Assembly (NCBI GenBank): GCA_951799405.1
Contig: OX637337.1
Coordinates: forward strand, 13,514,347 to 13,578,346
Length of the DNA stretch: 64,000 nt
Direction: 5' to 3'
Origin: Agapetus fuscipes
Taxonomy: Eukaryota > Arthropoda > Insecta > Trichoptera > Glossosomatidae
The position numbers were made by a program, and so were the translations under genes. Under the pieces are notes generated by a model. That model saw only the letters and a list, made by a program, of their open reading frames with translations, was not told the origin of the DNA and did not search any database. Position 1 is the stretch's first letter, and each line of letters opens with the position of its first letter. Positions 1 to 13,930 of this stretch are shown here, in pieces.

Positions 1-636
1 ATGGCTTGAGGATAACTTATACGTCCAAAAACCAACTGGTTATTATTTCAACGTAGAAGTTGCTGACAAGAGGTTAAATTAACGTTATTGTGACTTAAGT
101 TTCAAGAGCTTATAGTCCGATGATCTTAAGGTTGTCTAAGACTCCTGATTACGTTCTAGAGAGGTTGGCATTTGCTAAAGTGAGAGCTAAAGGTTATCTT
201 TTTAATATTGTTAGAACCATAAAGTAAAAGAATGTTGAAATTGCTTTAGGTTGTATAAGACTTGTCTAGGCAAACAAATTAGGACTGCGTGGTAAGAACC
301 TAAACCAATAGGTTGTCTTCAGGAGCTACAAGTATAATATTATAATGCTTTATGCTCAACAGCTGTTAGTTGTCTACGGAATTTCAAAGCAATACGTTGC
401 CTAGTAAGATGAACCGACACAGGGTGATATCAAAGAAATTCAATGGAAATTTTAAACGTAAAGTCCGTAATTTTTTTTTTACGAATTATCAATACACCGG
501 TAAGTTTTTATTCTTTTTTATGGTAGGTAGTTCGGTGAATGGTAAAGACTACAAAGCATCTTAAATATTACTATTATTATTCATTTATTGTATTATTATT
601 AATTATATATTTCTATTATTATTAATTATTTATTTT
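1..636. other. Non-coding sequence, groucho intron (inferred)
   Basis: No gene is visible. The first 370 bases have a loose, quasi-periodic texture built on words like gaggtta and acgttattg that recurs at about 3040-3240, which suggests an old degenerate tandem repeat. The rest is AT-rich. The only open frame (370-564) has no recognisable similarity. If groucho's preceding exon lies outside the window, all of this is intron. Confidence 0.5.
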
Positions 637-886
637 CCTTGACTGATAGGTTGGTATGCGGCTGACCACCCATACTGTAAAAAATGGTTCACTTCGCCAA
701 TTTCACCCCTGTTTCAGGGAAGGTCAGCAAGAGTTGTAGGGATTATGTTCATTTGAGTTTTTTTTTATTGTAGGTCCACATGCGGCATGTGTAAGCGCGA
801 AATTATGCGTGTTTGCTTGTGGGAATACAATTAATATGAATCTCAAATGATACATATCTTTGCAGCTAAGATTAAGATTTAGATTT
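637..886 (+). repeat. Rep-A copy 1 (SINE-like, ~240 bp)
   Basis: Starts with the family head (ccttgactgataggttggtat) and contains the conserved blocks 'cacccctgtttcaggga' and 'gcggcatgtgtaagcgcga'. It ends at the family tail 'tttgcagctaagatta'. At least 16 further copies or fragments lie in this window on both strands. Confidence 0.85.
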
Positions 887-1128
887 TTAGATATATATGT
901 ATATATGATTTATTTTTTTGTTTTTTGGAAACATCGTTAAAATAAAGAAATAAATGATATTCCATGTCGTGAAATTTTTTATCTCAACATATATGTAAGT
1001 ATATATTTAGATATTTTTTTTCACGACGTGGAATATGATTTTGTTTTTTGGAAACATCGTTTGATTTTTATTATTTAATAGGTGAATTTTCGGCCTCGCA
1101 AGGGAAGCCATCTTCGGACCTTTAGAGT

Positions 1129-1424
1129 TATAATAAAACTAAGTGTAAATATTATGTGCTGAATCTTTTCGGGGGTAGTCGGCTACTTCCGGTAGCGGTC
1201 GGGGGTCTTCGGCAATCTCCGCCGTAGATTTCTTGCAGGACCGTCCGGCGTTGTCGGTCCACTCCGTCTGGAGCCGCTCCGGAGTCGTTCGGGCGTTCTC
1301 GGTAGCCTGGTATGTAGTGAAAGCTGTATCGCCGGTGGTGCCGAAGACCCCCGACCGCTACCGGAAGTAGCCGACTACCCCCGAAAAGATTCAGCATATA
1401 ATATTTACACTTGGTTTTGTTATA
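1129..1424. mobile_element. GC-rich fold-back element (86-bp inverted arms)
   Basis: Positions 1129-1214 and 1339-1424 are near-perfect reverse complements (shared core ggtagtcggctacttccgg). They enclose a 124-bp GC-rich loop with smaller palindromes. The interior is far more GC-rich than the AT-rich surroundings. The 81-codon antisense open frame inside is a by-product of the arms. This is a MITE or fold-back element with no transposase. Confidence 0.85.
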
Positions 1425-1450
1425 CTTAGTCTTATATATATTATATATAT

Positions 1451-1737
1451 GGGGCTGTCCATATATAACGTCATTCGCATTAAGGGGGGGGGGGAGTCTG
1501 GTCTGCAGATGATGGCAAATGATGTACGAGTACCAAAAGTGACGTTGTTCTTGTAAATACCAATTTCTACAAAATATACAAAATATTATGTAAGTTATAA
1601 AATATTATTAATTATTAAGCCCATCCATTATTACAGCAAGAGGGGGGGGGTCATTAGATAATGACTATAGGATGATTGTAAGGGGGGGGGGGGTCGAAAA
1701 TCGGCCAAAATCGATGACGTAATTTATGGACGGCCCC
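1451..1737 (+). mobile_element. MITE family D copy 1 (poly-G runs)
   Basis: Ends in imperfect terminal inverted repeats, ggggctgtccatatat on the left and atttatggacggcccc on the right. Three internal G runs of 9-13 bases lie around the words 'tcattagataatgactatag' and 'tcggccaaaatcgatgacgt'. Related copies lie at 15994-16287 and 56194-56479. Confidence 0.85.
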
Positions 1738-1763
1738 TTTATATATTATATATATTATACTTG

Positions 1764-2020
1764 GTCTTAGCTAAATAGTTACAGTAATGAAAAAAATCAA
1801 GCATCTTAATTATAAAGCTTGAACAAAATATATAACTGAAGAATTGCCATCACAAAAAAATATTTTAAAAAACTCGTTTTTTTTACATTTTTGGCTTTTT
1901 TCGTGTGTGCTGTATTTTGGAATTTTGTTTTTGCTTTTAATTACAGAACTATACATTGTTTAGGTTCCGTACTTAACATTTTTTTTATAATGTCAATAGT
2001 TTTTGAGTAAATACGGAAAA
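1764..2020 (-). repeat. Repeat family F copy 1
   Basis: Reverse-orientation copy of an AT-rich interspersed repeat that is also at 34858-35033 (-), 39821-40157 (+) and 42570-42890 (+). Shared blocks are 'aaatagttacagtaatgaa', 'ttataaagctt' and 'caatagtttttgagtaaat'. No coding capacity is visible. Confidence 0.8.
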
Positions 2021-3319
2021 TAAAGAAAAAGTAATAATAACAACAGTAAACACATCAAACACTATTTTAAAGGAAATTTTATACAATACAATAATGTATA
2101 TTTTTTAAAACTTTAAAGAGGGGAGTAATAATAGGATGATATAATAATATATATAATAATAGGGGAGGGATAAAATACCTGCGAGTTAAAAAGACAAACT
2201 TGACGTAAAACGTAATCCAAAGTGTTTTTTTAACATTTGACTTTCAAGGGATTGAAAAAATGAACTTACTTTCAGAGGACCCTGTAGCTGTTTTTTTAGC
2301 ACTCTTTCGATGAACAACACGTCCTGTCAGCAACAAAACTTAAGGTAACTAATGTTTCTTCGCAGTTATTGTCGCGACTGACAAATCTTTAAGAGCTCCT
2401 CGCAATAAGCTTAAAGCTGCGAAAATAGCCTTGTGGTTGTTAGTAGCTCCGCGAGATAACATTTAGCTCTTTTTTTGGCAAAAAAGGTATATTTTAAAGC
2501 TTACTGGTAATTTCTTTACGGCAGCCATATTTTTTCAATGAAAAAAAACTAACTATCTTAATCAACAGAAATATTTTTATTTAATTATGCAAAATTAAAT
2601 ATGGTATCCTATGCGATTTAAAATACATGCCTTTTTGTATGAATATAAGTTTAATTTATAATGCAACTTACCACCAAACACTTAATTGAAAAAAAATATT
2701 AAAATTAAAATATTAAATTTTTTAAGTTACGAAAGGCCCGTCTCGTATACAGAACTATTATCCTAAAGTATCACGATAAAGTGCCATTCGCAGTATGTTT
2801 TACATTTCCCCTGCTTTCTTAAAGCCATTTATTATTTTGTTTGAAAACAACTCATACTTATCTATCCATTTTGAAACTTGGTAAGTCGGAATATGGCGCG
2901 CACGCGCCATTATAATATGTATTTCAATTCACGGCTGTGTAAAAAATCTTCCACAGAAACATCTCGTTCTCGCTCACCCGAGCGAGAGCGAGAGAACCCG
3001 AGTTGTAAGTTGTATACGAGTTACATCCAAGACTTATTTAGAACGTAAACGCTGTCTTGCTAGGTTATATTGAGGTAAAATTAAGGTTGCCGAAGTTATA
3101 TTTGGGTTCTGCCGTAGCTCGTAGAGCGGTTCTGTATTTGAGCTATAGGTTTTGGTGTAGCTCTTCACAAGGTTCTAAAACTGGGGCCCTTTTAGCACTC
3201 ACGAGGTTAGTATAAGGTAAATATAACGTTATTGAGACTACTAAGACTTACGTGCCGATTTCCATACAAAGGTTGTGGGACCATTTTGTAACCTTTTTAA
3301 AACCTAAATGGTTACTTGG
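2021..3319. other. AT-rich non-coding stretch
   Basis: No supported gene. Contains homopolymer runs, a short CG-rich patch near 2895-2995 with the purine repeat 'gagcgagagcgagag', and a quasi-repetitive segment (about 3040-3240) resembling the first 370 bases of the window. Confidence 0.5.
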
Positions 3320-3573
3320 GAAGAGCCCTCTGCGAGATTGGTCGTCGCTGTAGAAAGCGCCAATTCTCAAGCAAGACCCAGTTGTTGTAAGGCTGGATGG
3401 ACCTTTTGACGACCGGTCTTTGGTAAAGGTTGATGAAATTTTCAACCCAGCGAAGAGTAAATTTGAAAATATAAAAGGTATATTTTTTGTGCTCCGCCGG
3501 GATTCGAACCCACAACCCTCCAGTTACGAGTCCGAAGTGTTACCACTTAGCCCCCTCGGCTATAACACTGACC
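3320..3573 (-). mobile_element. tRNA-derived SINE-B copy (minus)
   Basis: On the minus strand the copy has a tRNA-like head with the B-box-like word gggttcgaatcccggcgg (3497-3514 region). The body follows (ccaaaggtccatccagcc, ttgcttgagaattggcgctt) and then the family 3' part. Full-length relatives are at 30795-31036 and 50381-50613. Confidence 0.85.
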
Positions 3574-4043
3574 AATTTTCCTGTGCTTTGCACCTTTCAA
3601 AGGGTTTTCGCAGGAATCTTTTCTTTCCCACAAAATCGTTGCGTTGCAAAAGCGACACATGACAACTTTTTCGCACAATTTCTACCAAAAGTACGAAAAT
3701 TCGCGATATTTGCGAAAAACCTCAAATTTCGCGTTATTCGCGTAAAAACATCAAAATTCGCGAATAAATTCGTTTTATCGCGATCGCGAAATTTTCCAGT
3801 CCCTACCTATAAGTCAAGGGATAAAAAATATCCTACTTGCTTATAATCTCTTTGAATCATATAATTTTATTGACAATAAAGTTTATTATTTCTGAAAATT
3901 GTTTTGCTGTTTGTTATCATATTTGAGATAACCAAATAACCAAAAGAATAAAATGGCTTTCTCCATTTAAACACAACCATTGCCTCTTGTGCTGTCAACA
4001 ATAGAATATTTAATTTGGTGTTTGCATAATCAGCACAGCCAAA
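3574..4043. other. Spacer upstream of the nested TPK-like gene
   Basis: Contains a run of 'ttcgcg'-type words (about 3665-3800), then about 200 bp of AT-rich sequence before the TPK-like ATG. No clear TATA box could be fixed. The promoter of the TPK-like gene, if it is transcribed, should lie here. Confidence 0.5.
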
Positions 4044-4880
4044 ATGTCATATTTCTACGCATTGTTTTTTTTAATTTGCGTAGCATCCGCAAACCCAGAA
4101 GTGTTTAATCCCGAAGACATATTCGCACACAATTCTCCCTCCTTGATGAATTATGCTGTTGTTATCATGAACCGTAATATTGACATTTTACCCAAATATG
4201 TGATCCCGTTATGGGACAATGCTGCTGTACGAGTGACCATAGATGACGGAACAGATTTCTGGATTAAATATCTAGAAAAAAACCAGATCTCTAGCAGTGA
4301 CATTAAACCCATAGATCTCGTATCTGGGAATTTCAACTCAATTACCCCGCAAGGCATGCAGTTTGCCGAAGCGCAAGGGGCAAAGGTTGTACGCACGCCT
4401 GACGCAGGAGAAACCGACTTTACGGATTCTTTAAAAGTTTTGGCAGAACACGTGAAAGACATTGACGTTAAACTAGAGAAGGTGGTGGTGCTGCATCAGA
4501 CCTCGGGACGTCCCGACCACATCCTGGTTAACTACAACACTTTGATGATGCAGCCAATCAAGCAATTGTACCACGGCAGGCAGATCTTCATGCTGTCGGA
4601 CGAATCTCTTACGTGGATTGTTAATCCAGGGAAAAGTGTCATCAATATCCCGCTGGCTCTGCAGGAAAAGCCTTCATGGTGCAGTTTGATCCCCCTTGGG
4701 CAGAAGTGTGACAACATAACCACCACGGGGCTGCGCTGGAACTTGGATAAACAGTCTATGGAGTTTGGAGGGCTCATTAGTACATCCAACAAGTACAAGC
4801 AAGGAGCTAAACTTGTAGAAATTGACTCAACCGATCCCATTTTGTGGTCCATGGGAATTGAATCGATGATCGGGGAGTAA
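4044..4880 (+). CDS. Thiamine pyrophosphokinase-like protein with an N-terminal signal-like segment (intronless)
   Basis: Intact single-exon frame of 278 residues. Family members transfer pyrophosphate from ATP to thiamine in the cytosol to make thiamine diphosphate. The TPK fold is recognisable along the whole length: MNYAVVIMNRNID (35-47), VTIDDGTDFW (64-73), the metal-site region DLVSGNFNSI (91-100), ETDF (123-126), SGRPDHI (154-160), and the C-terminal TPK_B1 domain with WCSLIPLGQKCD and TTTGLRWNL followed by GGLISTSN. Oddities: the usual DFDS reads NFNS here, so both aspartates (N96, N98) are gone. In addition, residues 1-16 form a hydrophobic leader ending in ASA that looks like a signal peptide, unlike cytosolic TPK. 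The lack of introns and the position inside a groucho intron suggest a retrocopy. It could be a diverged enzyme, a thiamine binder or a young pseudogene; the open frame argues for past or present selection. Confidence 0.85.
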   Translation: MSYFYALFFLICVASANPEVFNPEDIFAHNSPSLMNYAVVIMNRNIDILPKYVIPLWDNAAVRVTIDDGTDFWIKYLEKNQISSSDIKPIDLVSGNFNSITPQGMQFAEAQGAKVVRTPDAGETDFTDSLKVLAEHVKDIDVKLEKVVVLHQTSGRPDHILVNYNTLMMQPIKQLYHGRQIFMLSDESLTWIVNPGKSVINIPLALQEKPSWCSLIPLGQKCDNITTTGLRWNLDKQSMEFGGLISTSNKYKQGAKLVEIDSTDPILWSMGIESMIGE

Positions 4881-6591
4881 CTTCTTCTGTGACTCTCCCT
4901 TCAATTCACTGTTGGACTTCCCCGCTGCTCTCTGGACATCAACCATCTATTGACCAACTCTTTTTGACAGATTCTTAAATCACCATCTGAATATCAGCAT
5001 TAGAAATTTATCCTTCAAATATCTTCAAATAGGTAACACAATTGTAAATATGTAACAATTGGGTATTTTTATACACAATTGTTACCTATCTATCTTATAT
5101 TATAAATATCCAATCATCATCGTCATAAGCTGGACAGCCCTCGGGGTCCTTGGCTGAATCCAGGATTCTCCTCCATTCTTTCCCGTCCAATGAATAGAGA
5201 AGATACAATGAAAATATGACAGAATACTTAAATCAATTTGCACTGTTATTATAGTTAAATGCATTAATCAGCTGTTTTTGTTACACACAATATTTTAAGT
5301 GCTTTCTTTGTTTTAAAATTAAAACTTTATCTTTTGTAGACAAAATATTTTGTTTCTATCATAAATAATAATGAGTTATCAATTGTAAACAAAGCTTTAA
5401 AAAGGTCAAAATTGACTTCAAAACTGATTAATACTTCTTAAAACTTTATTCTTCAATGTTATTATTATGGAAATTACTTGATAAGTACCTATATTTTAAT
5501 CATCCACATAGAATAAAATAATTTGGTTTTAATTTATATTGCTACCATTAACATGTTTGATTAAATATTTTATCCTTGTATTATGTTATTACTTTTAATA
5601 TTGTTAATATTAAAGGATTATTAATATTCAACATAAGATGTTTTCTTGCAGAGAAAATAAACTATATTTAAAATTAAAGTAAGATTCCATTTGGACTCTA
5701 TGCATTTGGAAGATAATTGCTAGATTGAAGAATAAAAAACCGGCAAAAATGAGGTCCCCACATTCGACAAAGAAAAAAATGTTGTGACTTTTCACAGCCA
5801 GGTTACTAGGGCGAAGACCATTGCGCCAAATCCTAGTCTACGTAGGGGTCTACGGGATACTCGATGGGGAGATACGGAGAGGTACGGGGAGATACGGATA
5901 CGGAGATATCGACCACTTTGGGAATCACTGCTCTAGATCAATGACATCTTACATGTGGCAATGCGTCAAAACAGCAACAAGATGCAAATTGCTACAGCCA
6001 CATTTATAACATAATCTAAACTCCATTTGTTGATGAAATGCAATCAAAAATATAAGTATTGCTGTAGTTTACAAAACAGTACCCGAGTATAAAACATTAC
6101 ATGAATTCCCTTGTTTGCGACCAGCGGCTCCTTAGTAATCAAAATCAAAATACTAGCATTTTCCCTGGCAACCTGGCTGGATAATATTATATTATTTTTA
6201 TCTTTGTAGTTTGCCTCTACTGCATTGAAGAGAGAAAAGAGATTTCTTGAATATTCCAGGGATGTTTTGTACATGAAATCTCGCATCTGGATATGAATAT
6301 GGATATAAGAAAACCTAATATTAAACTGGTTTTGAAAAATGCTAGAGATAGGAAATTATTACAGATTATACACTAGTTTCAATTACGGATATAATTTTTT
6401 TTTGATTGTCATAGCAAAATATAAATAGGAACATAAAAGATTTTGCTATTTTTATACTTTTTTTTGTTATCACTTGGTTTTATCAGTCATATAAGTAATT
6501 ATTATGGCTACTCATTTTTAGTTTTATCTGGGTATCAGTGGGGAAGGGTGATTTTTTCAGAAGGTAACCCTATTGAGAAACCATCCATATT

Positions 6592-6828
6592 ATGTCGGAA
6601 CAACATGCCGGTAGGGCGGTAGGTCTGTCAGGAATCAAGAGTCGGTTGTGTTCGGCTGTGTTCGTCAGTGTACAGCTTTATTTTACATGATCAAAGTTTG
6701 CGTGGTTTTCAAAATCAGGTTGTTAGTTTATTTTTTAATAATTAAATAAATACTTTTATACATTACTTTTTGCGTAATTTCAAAAGGGAAGCTGATGGGA
6801 ATTGTGCTATTAGGACCCTGTACTTAAA
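6592..6828 (+). repeat. Repeat family M copy 1
   Basis: Shares ordered blocks with 33853-34098: 'atcaagagtcgg', 'gtgttcgtcagtgtacagct', 'tttatacattactttttgcg' and 'aaaagggaagctgatgggaa'. The blocks have similar spacing but diverged sequence. Nature unknown; it could be the 5' region of a retroelement. Confidence 0.6.
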
Positions 6829-7344
6829 GTACATTTGCAATGAGATTGGAACATTTTTAAATTTGGAAGTTTTTTCTCAGCGAGCAAACGTCAGTCTTGT
6901 ATGGGACTTGTATGGGATTGCTGTCCTAAGGCCCGGTATATTGAACTGTAGTAATATTTTAGTTAACTATTACTTGAACTTTTATTCAAAAACTCAATCT
7001 CGAGTTAACTAAAACCGAACATTACCAAAGTATGAAACCACGCCCCCAAATCTTCGAAATAATTAAAATGCCATTCAATAACTTTAAAACAAACAACTAT
7101 TCACAAAAATCATATGCCTAACCTTCATTAAGCTACAAAACGAGAGAAAAAATGTTCAGTTTGCAACAATTTTGATGTATCCTTACATTAAAAAAGAACA
7201 GCTGCTGTCAGTGAAGCGCCGCCATCTTGAAAATCGAAAGTCAAAGTTACTTAATATTTACTGCCGAAACTCTGCGAGTGAAATATTATGATGATTTAAC
7301 TAAAATTGCCTTTTAGTTAACTTTACGATACTTAAAAATACCGG

Positions 7345-7455
7345 GTCTTAGCAAACAATAAAAAAGTATTTGTATGCCTTTTCCCCAGCAACCCAGCTGG
7401 GTGACAACACAATATTGTATATTCCAATTCACGTGCAGACCTCATTTCTCTTAAG
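7345..7455 (+). repeat. Repeat K copy (ccctagcaacccggc type)
   Basis: The blocks 'cttagcaa', 'ttccccagcaacccagct', 'gtgacaacacaatattgt' and 'ttcacgtgcagacctcat' recur near 20920-21010 (-), 31050-31150 (-), 56820-56900, 60178-60306, 62740-62885 and 63165-63245. A short interspersed repeat without coding capacity. Confidence 0.65.
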
Positions 7456-7642
7456 TGTATCGAAACAAAAACGAAAACCTATTGTAACATATCTCTTCTA
7501 AACTTCACTCCTATTTGCAATTATTCAAAACTTTGAAGTTGGATGTAGTTATGATTATAAATAGTTTTTGTTTTGGAAATCTGATAGTTTTGTTTACAAT
7601 AACTGATATCCGTAACATTCCAAGGATATTATGCGGCATTAA

Positions 7643-9940
<2,298 letters not shown>

Positions 9941-12900
9941 TAAAGTGACAAGAGTGATGGAAAAGCTGACTCAAATGTGCCGTTTCATTCCCAGTGGTGA
10001 TTTTTAATCAAATAATAATAATAATTAAGTTGCGTATTTTACAGCAAATGAGAACATTTGGAAACTGCTCTTATTAAAGTCTTAAGGGACCAATCTGATA
10101 AATTGTGAAACAAGCAAGAACATAACCCCAAAATGTAAGAAAACACATTTCTTGCTTTTTGATGAAACAAAAAATAGTCAAGGAGTTGTGAAAGAGGATT
10201 TGTTGCTGAATTAGAAGTGTTAGACTTTGCTTCAAAGCATGAAATGTTGTTTGTGAAGAAACACCAACGTAAACGCGTGTATTGTGGATGTTTAGAAACA
10301 TTGTTACTAAGTGTTATTGTAGCTATGTACTGACTTGTTTTTTACGATTGTAAGGATGATCACAATAATAATTAAAAGATGTTAATTTTGTATTATAGTG
10401 AGAAAGAAACGTATTTTGTTATGTTGTTCACATGCAACTTGAAGAAAGTTATTTTTTCGCTTCAATGAAGTCGTATTTGAGCATTGTTTAAGTTGTGTTG
10501 TTAAAAATTGATTGTCAAAATAGTAAACCAGATAAAAACACCACCTTGCTGCGGTACAAGGATCTTAATGAACGTAATGGACGTGTTATGTGCTGCTGTG
10601 ATATTCGGGGAATCCATTCCATCCATATCATCTTGTGTTTCTTTAACAATGGTCTCCGGATATTAAAAAATAAATATTCAATATCCCTCGGATATTATTG
10701 ATGTCACCCATAGTAAATAAAAAATGGATTCTTGGTAATCCTGGATTTTCTCCAGTTTTCAGTACTGCAAAACACATGCAGTTGGCGGTAATGCTAAATG
10801 CAGTATGGTGCACATTACTTAACTAATATTGTATTGAAATTATGATCTTCTGTCCTGTAAAAGCAAAAACTTCATACAGCTAACCTCATGGTGAACTGTC
10901 ATTTGTGATGACTTTCAAAATGGCACTGGTAGTGCTGTTTTTAATAACGTTCATTAAGATCCATTTACAAATGCATCAGCTGAGACTTTATTTGAAAGCC
11001 AAAAATATAAGTTGTACAGAAACAAAGGTGGCAATCTAAGATTTATTTTGATAATGTGATAAATATACCTAAGTACTAGTTTCCTACTATGACAGATTTT
11101 GACAGAAGACAGTGCCATGTAATTTTTATTTTACTTTACCGTACAAGCAATGTTTTGAATTAATTAAGTAATAATGTTACTTTAATAGTTCAAAATCAAT
11201 CTGTCAAACAATAAACCAAATACAAACAGTTCATAATATATGGAAATTCATCTTTGCTCAAAAAACGCATGGTGTTGCCAGGTTACTAAAAGAAATGAAT
11301 AAAATATTGAAATTGAATCAAGCAAGAAAAAAGAATCAACCTTTTATTAAATAGAGTCGGAACATTACAAATTTCCCTCGATTGGGTGACATCGCGTGTC
11401 TAGATGGATCAGCAATCGAAACAAATATGAGTCGGATAGAACCAGAGGCGGCAGTCTGGTATTGTTTGTGAAAATGAAGCAAATAAATACATGGAAATGA
11501 TGAGAAATGGTTTCCAACATTTCCATGTACTTACCTCATTTACAATAAAAACCTAGATTGCTGTGTTTGGTTCCATGCAGCTCGTATATTGGTTAGCTAT
11601 TTGGCTAGTAACCTGGCGGTCAACACCACAATTTTCCTGGCTTTTTTGTTCCGTCTATTCACTGCATCAGAAGAGTTTGACATGTAATCATTTTTTTAAA
11701 GTTGTGTAACATTTTGACAATCATTTTTTGACACGTGTATATTTTTAACGACCACCTTTTAGTGTATAATGATTTTAGCGATCTCTTACATTTAATTATA
11801 TATTGAGGAACTTGCTGGCACCACAAATTTGTATTTTTTGACATTATCACAAAATGTTGGAGACTTTCAAAAAAGAAAAAAGAACTTCCACCAAACACAA
11901 GACGAGGATGTTCTCCTGAAGACGTTGGCTACGTCGCCGACGAAACATCGAGAATGATGTAAGTTCTCTCTAAACGGTTCGTAAAATATCCGAGTTAAAT
12001 TAAGTTTTGAAATTTGTTTAGTTTTAAAATTAATATAATTGTCAAAACACAAGACGATTTTCACAAAAAAAAAATATTCACAAGGATTTAATCCATAAAA
12101 GTTTAAGGCTTTCACTTTCGCAGGTTGACATTGGAAAGTTGCTTTTTGGGATCTGCGACCATAGCCATGGACCATTGGAGCTGGAGCTTTCGGACGTTGA
12201 ACAAGATCTTTGGGGATACGGGCATAACATCCAAAAACATCTCCATGATGAAATGATCCACGGGTTATTATTTTTTTGTGTGGTGAATTGACTTTAAACA
12301 GCAGATGAGCCATGGACTTGATGTTTGTAGATAACACAGAGAGCACGTAATTTTATGAAAAAAAACACGCTTCTGAAAATGTCTGCTTCACTAGCTCCAC
12401 AAATTGAGATTTCTACTCCTGTTTTGGACAGAGAAAAGGCTATTTGTCTTAGTTTTGACCATTAGTTAATCTACATTACGTGCATACAGGGGACTTGTAA
12501 TTAGGAAATATATTAGAATAATATGTTTCTTTTTTTTTTTAAATATGGTCTTCATTTAAGTTGTAAAGAACCAAAGATAACAATCTAAGATTTGTTCCAA
12601 AAATGAGATAAATCTATGGAAACACAGAAATTGTAATTATTGCTGTTTCTATATATTTATCCCAATTTTGCAAAGAAATGTAGATCTTTGATTCTAAACG
12701 ACACATTTGGAAGTCACAATGTGTGAATCTTGTCAAAAAATATTGTTGTATAAATTTTGTGGTGCCAAAATGTTCAGGTATTATAAATTTAAAATATTCA
12801 GTGTCTTACTGTTAAAATATAATCAATATAAATTGAGAATTGTATAAAATATTGTATTAGCAGCTCATTAAGGAGTCGTTTAGCTCGTTAAGCTGTACAT

Positions 12901-13226
12901 TGTGTACCATACATTAGACTAAGCATTGTAATTGAATGATATAATAATTTTGTCATCCGCCTGCGTTGTAGAAGTCTTTAAATGTAAATTTGACGCATTT
13001 TTCCATTTTAGTTTTTTTTTTCTAATTTTGTATTTACGTAGGTAGTTGTGATGCTACTTAATTTTTATGTATTTTTTTATGTTTTAACAAAAAATCGACT
13101 CATGAATTATAAAATATAGCCGTTTAACAACTTCTCTTTTCTTTCATTTATTTATCCACCATCGAACTGCGCAAGCTTTTTTCATATTTCAGGTCACATT
13201 GCGTATTAGTAGAAGAAAGTTATTAG
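9941..13226 (+). other. Groucho 3' UTR and downstream sequence
   Basis: About 3.3 kb after the groucho stop, with few repeats recognised, unlike the rest of the window. This fits a long 3' UTR. An AATAAA overlaps the stop codon (9939-9944), too close to be the main signal, and several more occur further on, so the real cleavage site cannot be chosen by eye. A 159-codon antisense open frame (11867-12346) is discussed in the findings. Confidence 0.5.
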
Positions 13227-13239
13227 GTGATTACATTAC

Positions 13240-13325
13240 ACATGACGCTGGAATCTGTAGGAGCCCGTGGGCCATGGTCTGAGGCTGCACAAGACAGAGA
13301 ATCCTGGAGGATGGGGGCGAGACTA
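13240..13325 (+). mobile_element. LINE C-terminal fragment
   Basis: Encodes ESVGARGPWSEAAQDRESWR, clearly related to the end of the LINE fragment at 27574-28056 (VLGVRGPWREAAQDIESWR). It is only about 28 codons, a dead remnant. Confidence 0.7.
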
Positions 13326-13439
13326 CAAAGTGATGATGACACCAAAAAAGCAAAAAGTAACATGAAAGTAAAGTATCCTAAAAGTAAATTAGTTAGTGGA
13401 AATAACGTTTGACGCAGAAATCTTAATATCCTGATAAAA

Positions 13440-13930
13440 ATAATATTTTTTCTCTTTACCTCCTTGCGTTTTCTGCTCTCCTAATACTTCAAGCCTAAGC
13501 TGAATGAGTAGGTTAGGCTATATGCAATCATTCCCGCCAAAAATAAGAGGTTACTTATCACACCTCCTGGTATCTTCTGCTCTCCTAATACTTTAAGCAC
13601 AATCTCAATGAAAGTTATGTTATATTATAGCTTTTCAGGTCACGCTTTAACAGGTCATGCTCTCCACCATCTTGTGTCTTCTGCTCTCCTAATACTTTCA
13701 ACTTAATCACAATCAGAAGATTAGAAATAGAAGATTATTATAATAGATTTTCCCGACAAATATTTGAGATTATTTCAAATACCTCTTTATGTCTTCTGCT
13801 CTCCTAATACTTCAAGCCTAAAGTATAAATAAGCGGGTTAGGCTATGTTTATTTTCCCGCGAAAAATATATGAGGTTATTCTACATACCTCCTTGTGACT
13901 TTTGCTTTCCTACTTTCAACATAATAACAA
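13440..13930. repeat. Degenerate tandem repeat (~110 bp period)
   Basis: The words 'cttctgctctcctaatactt' and 'caagcctaa' recur at about 13465, 13567, 13677, 13793 and 13895 with a similar 3' context ('ggttaggcta', 'tcccgcca'). This gives four to five diverged units. Confidence 0.75.

Noticed and set aside
3497..3573. tRNA gene suggested by the B-box gggttcgaatcccggcgg
   Set aside because: The same head recurs in several copies with the same downstream body, so these are SINE heads and not functional tRNA genes.
5821..6009. 62-codon frame in the groucho intron
   Set aside because: Driven by a gagata purine repeat; no ATG at the listed start and no similarity.
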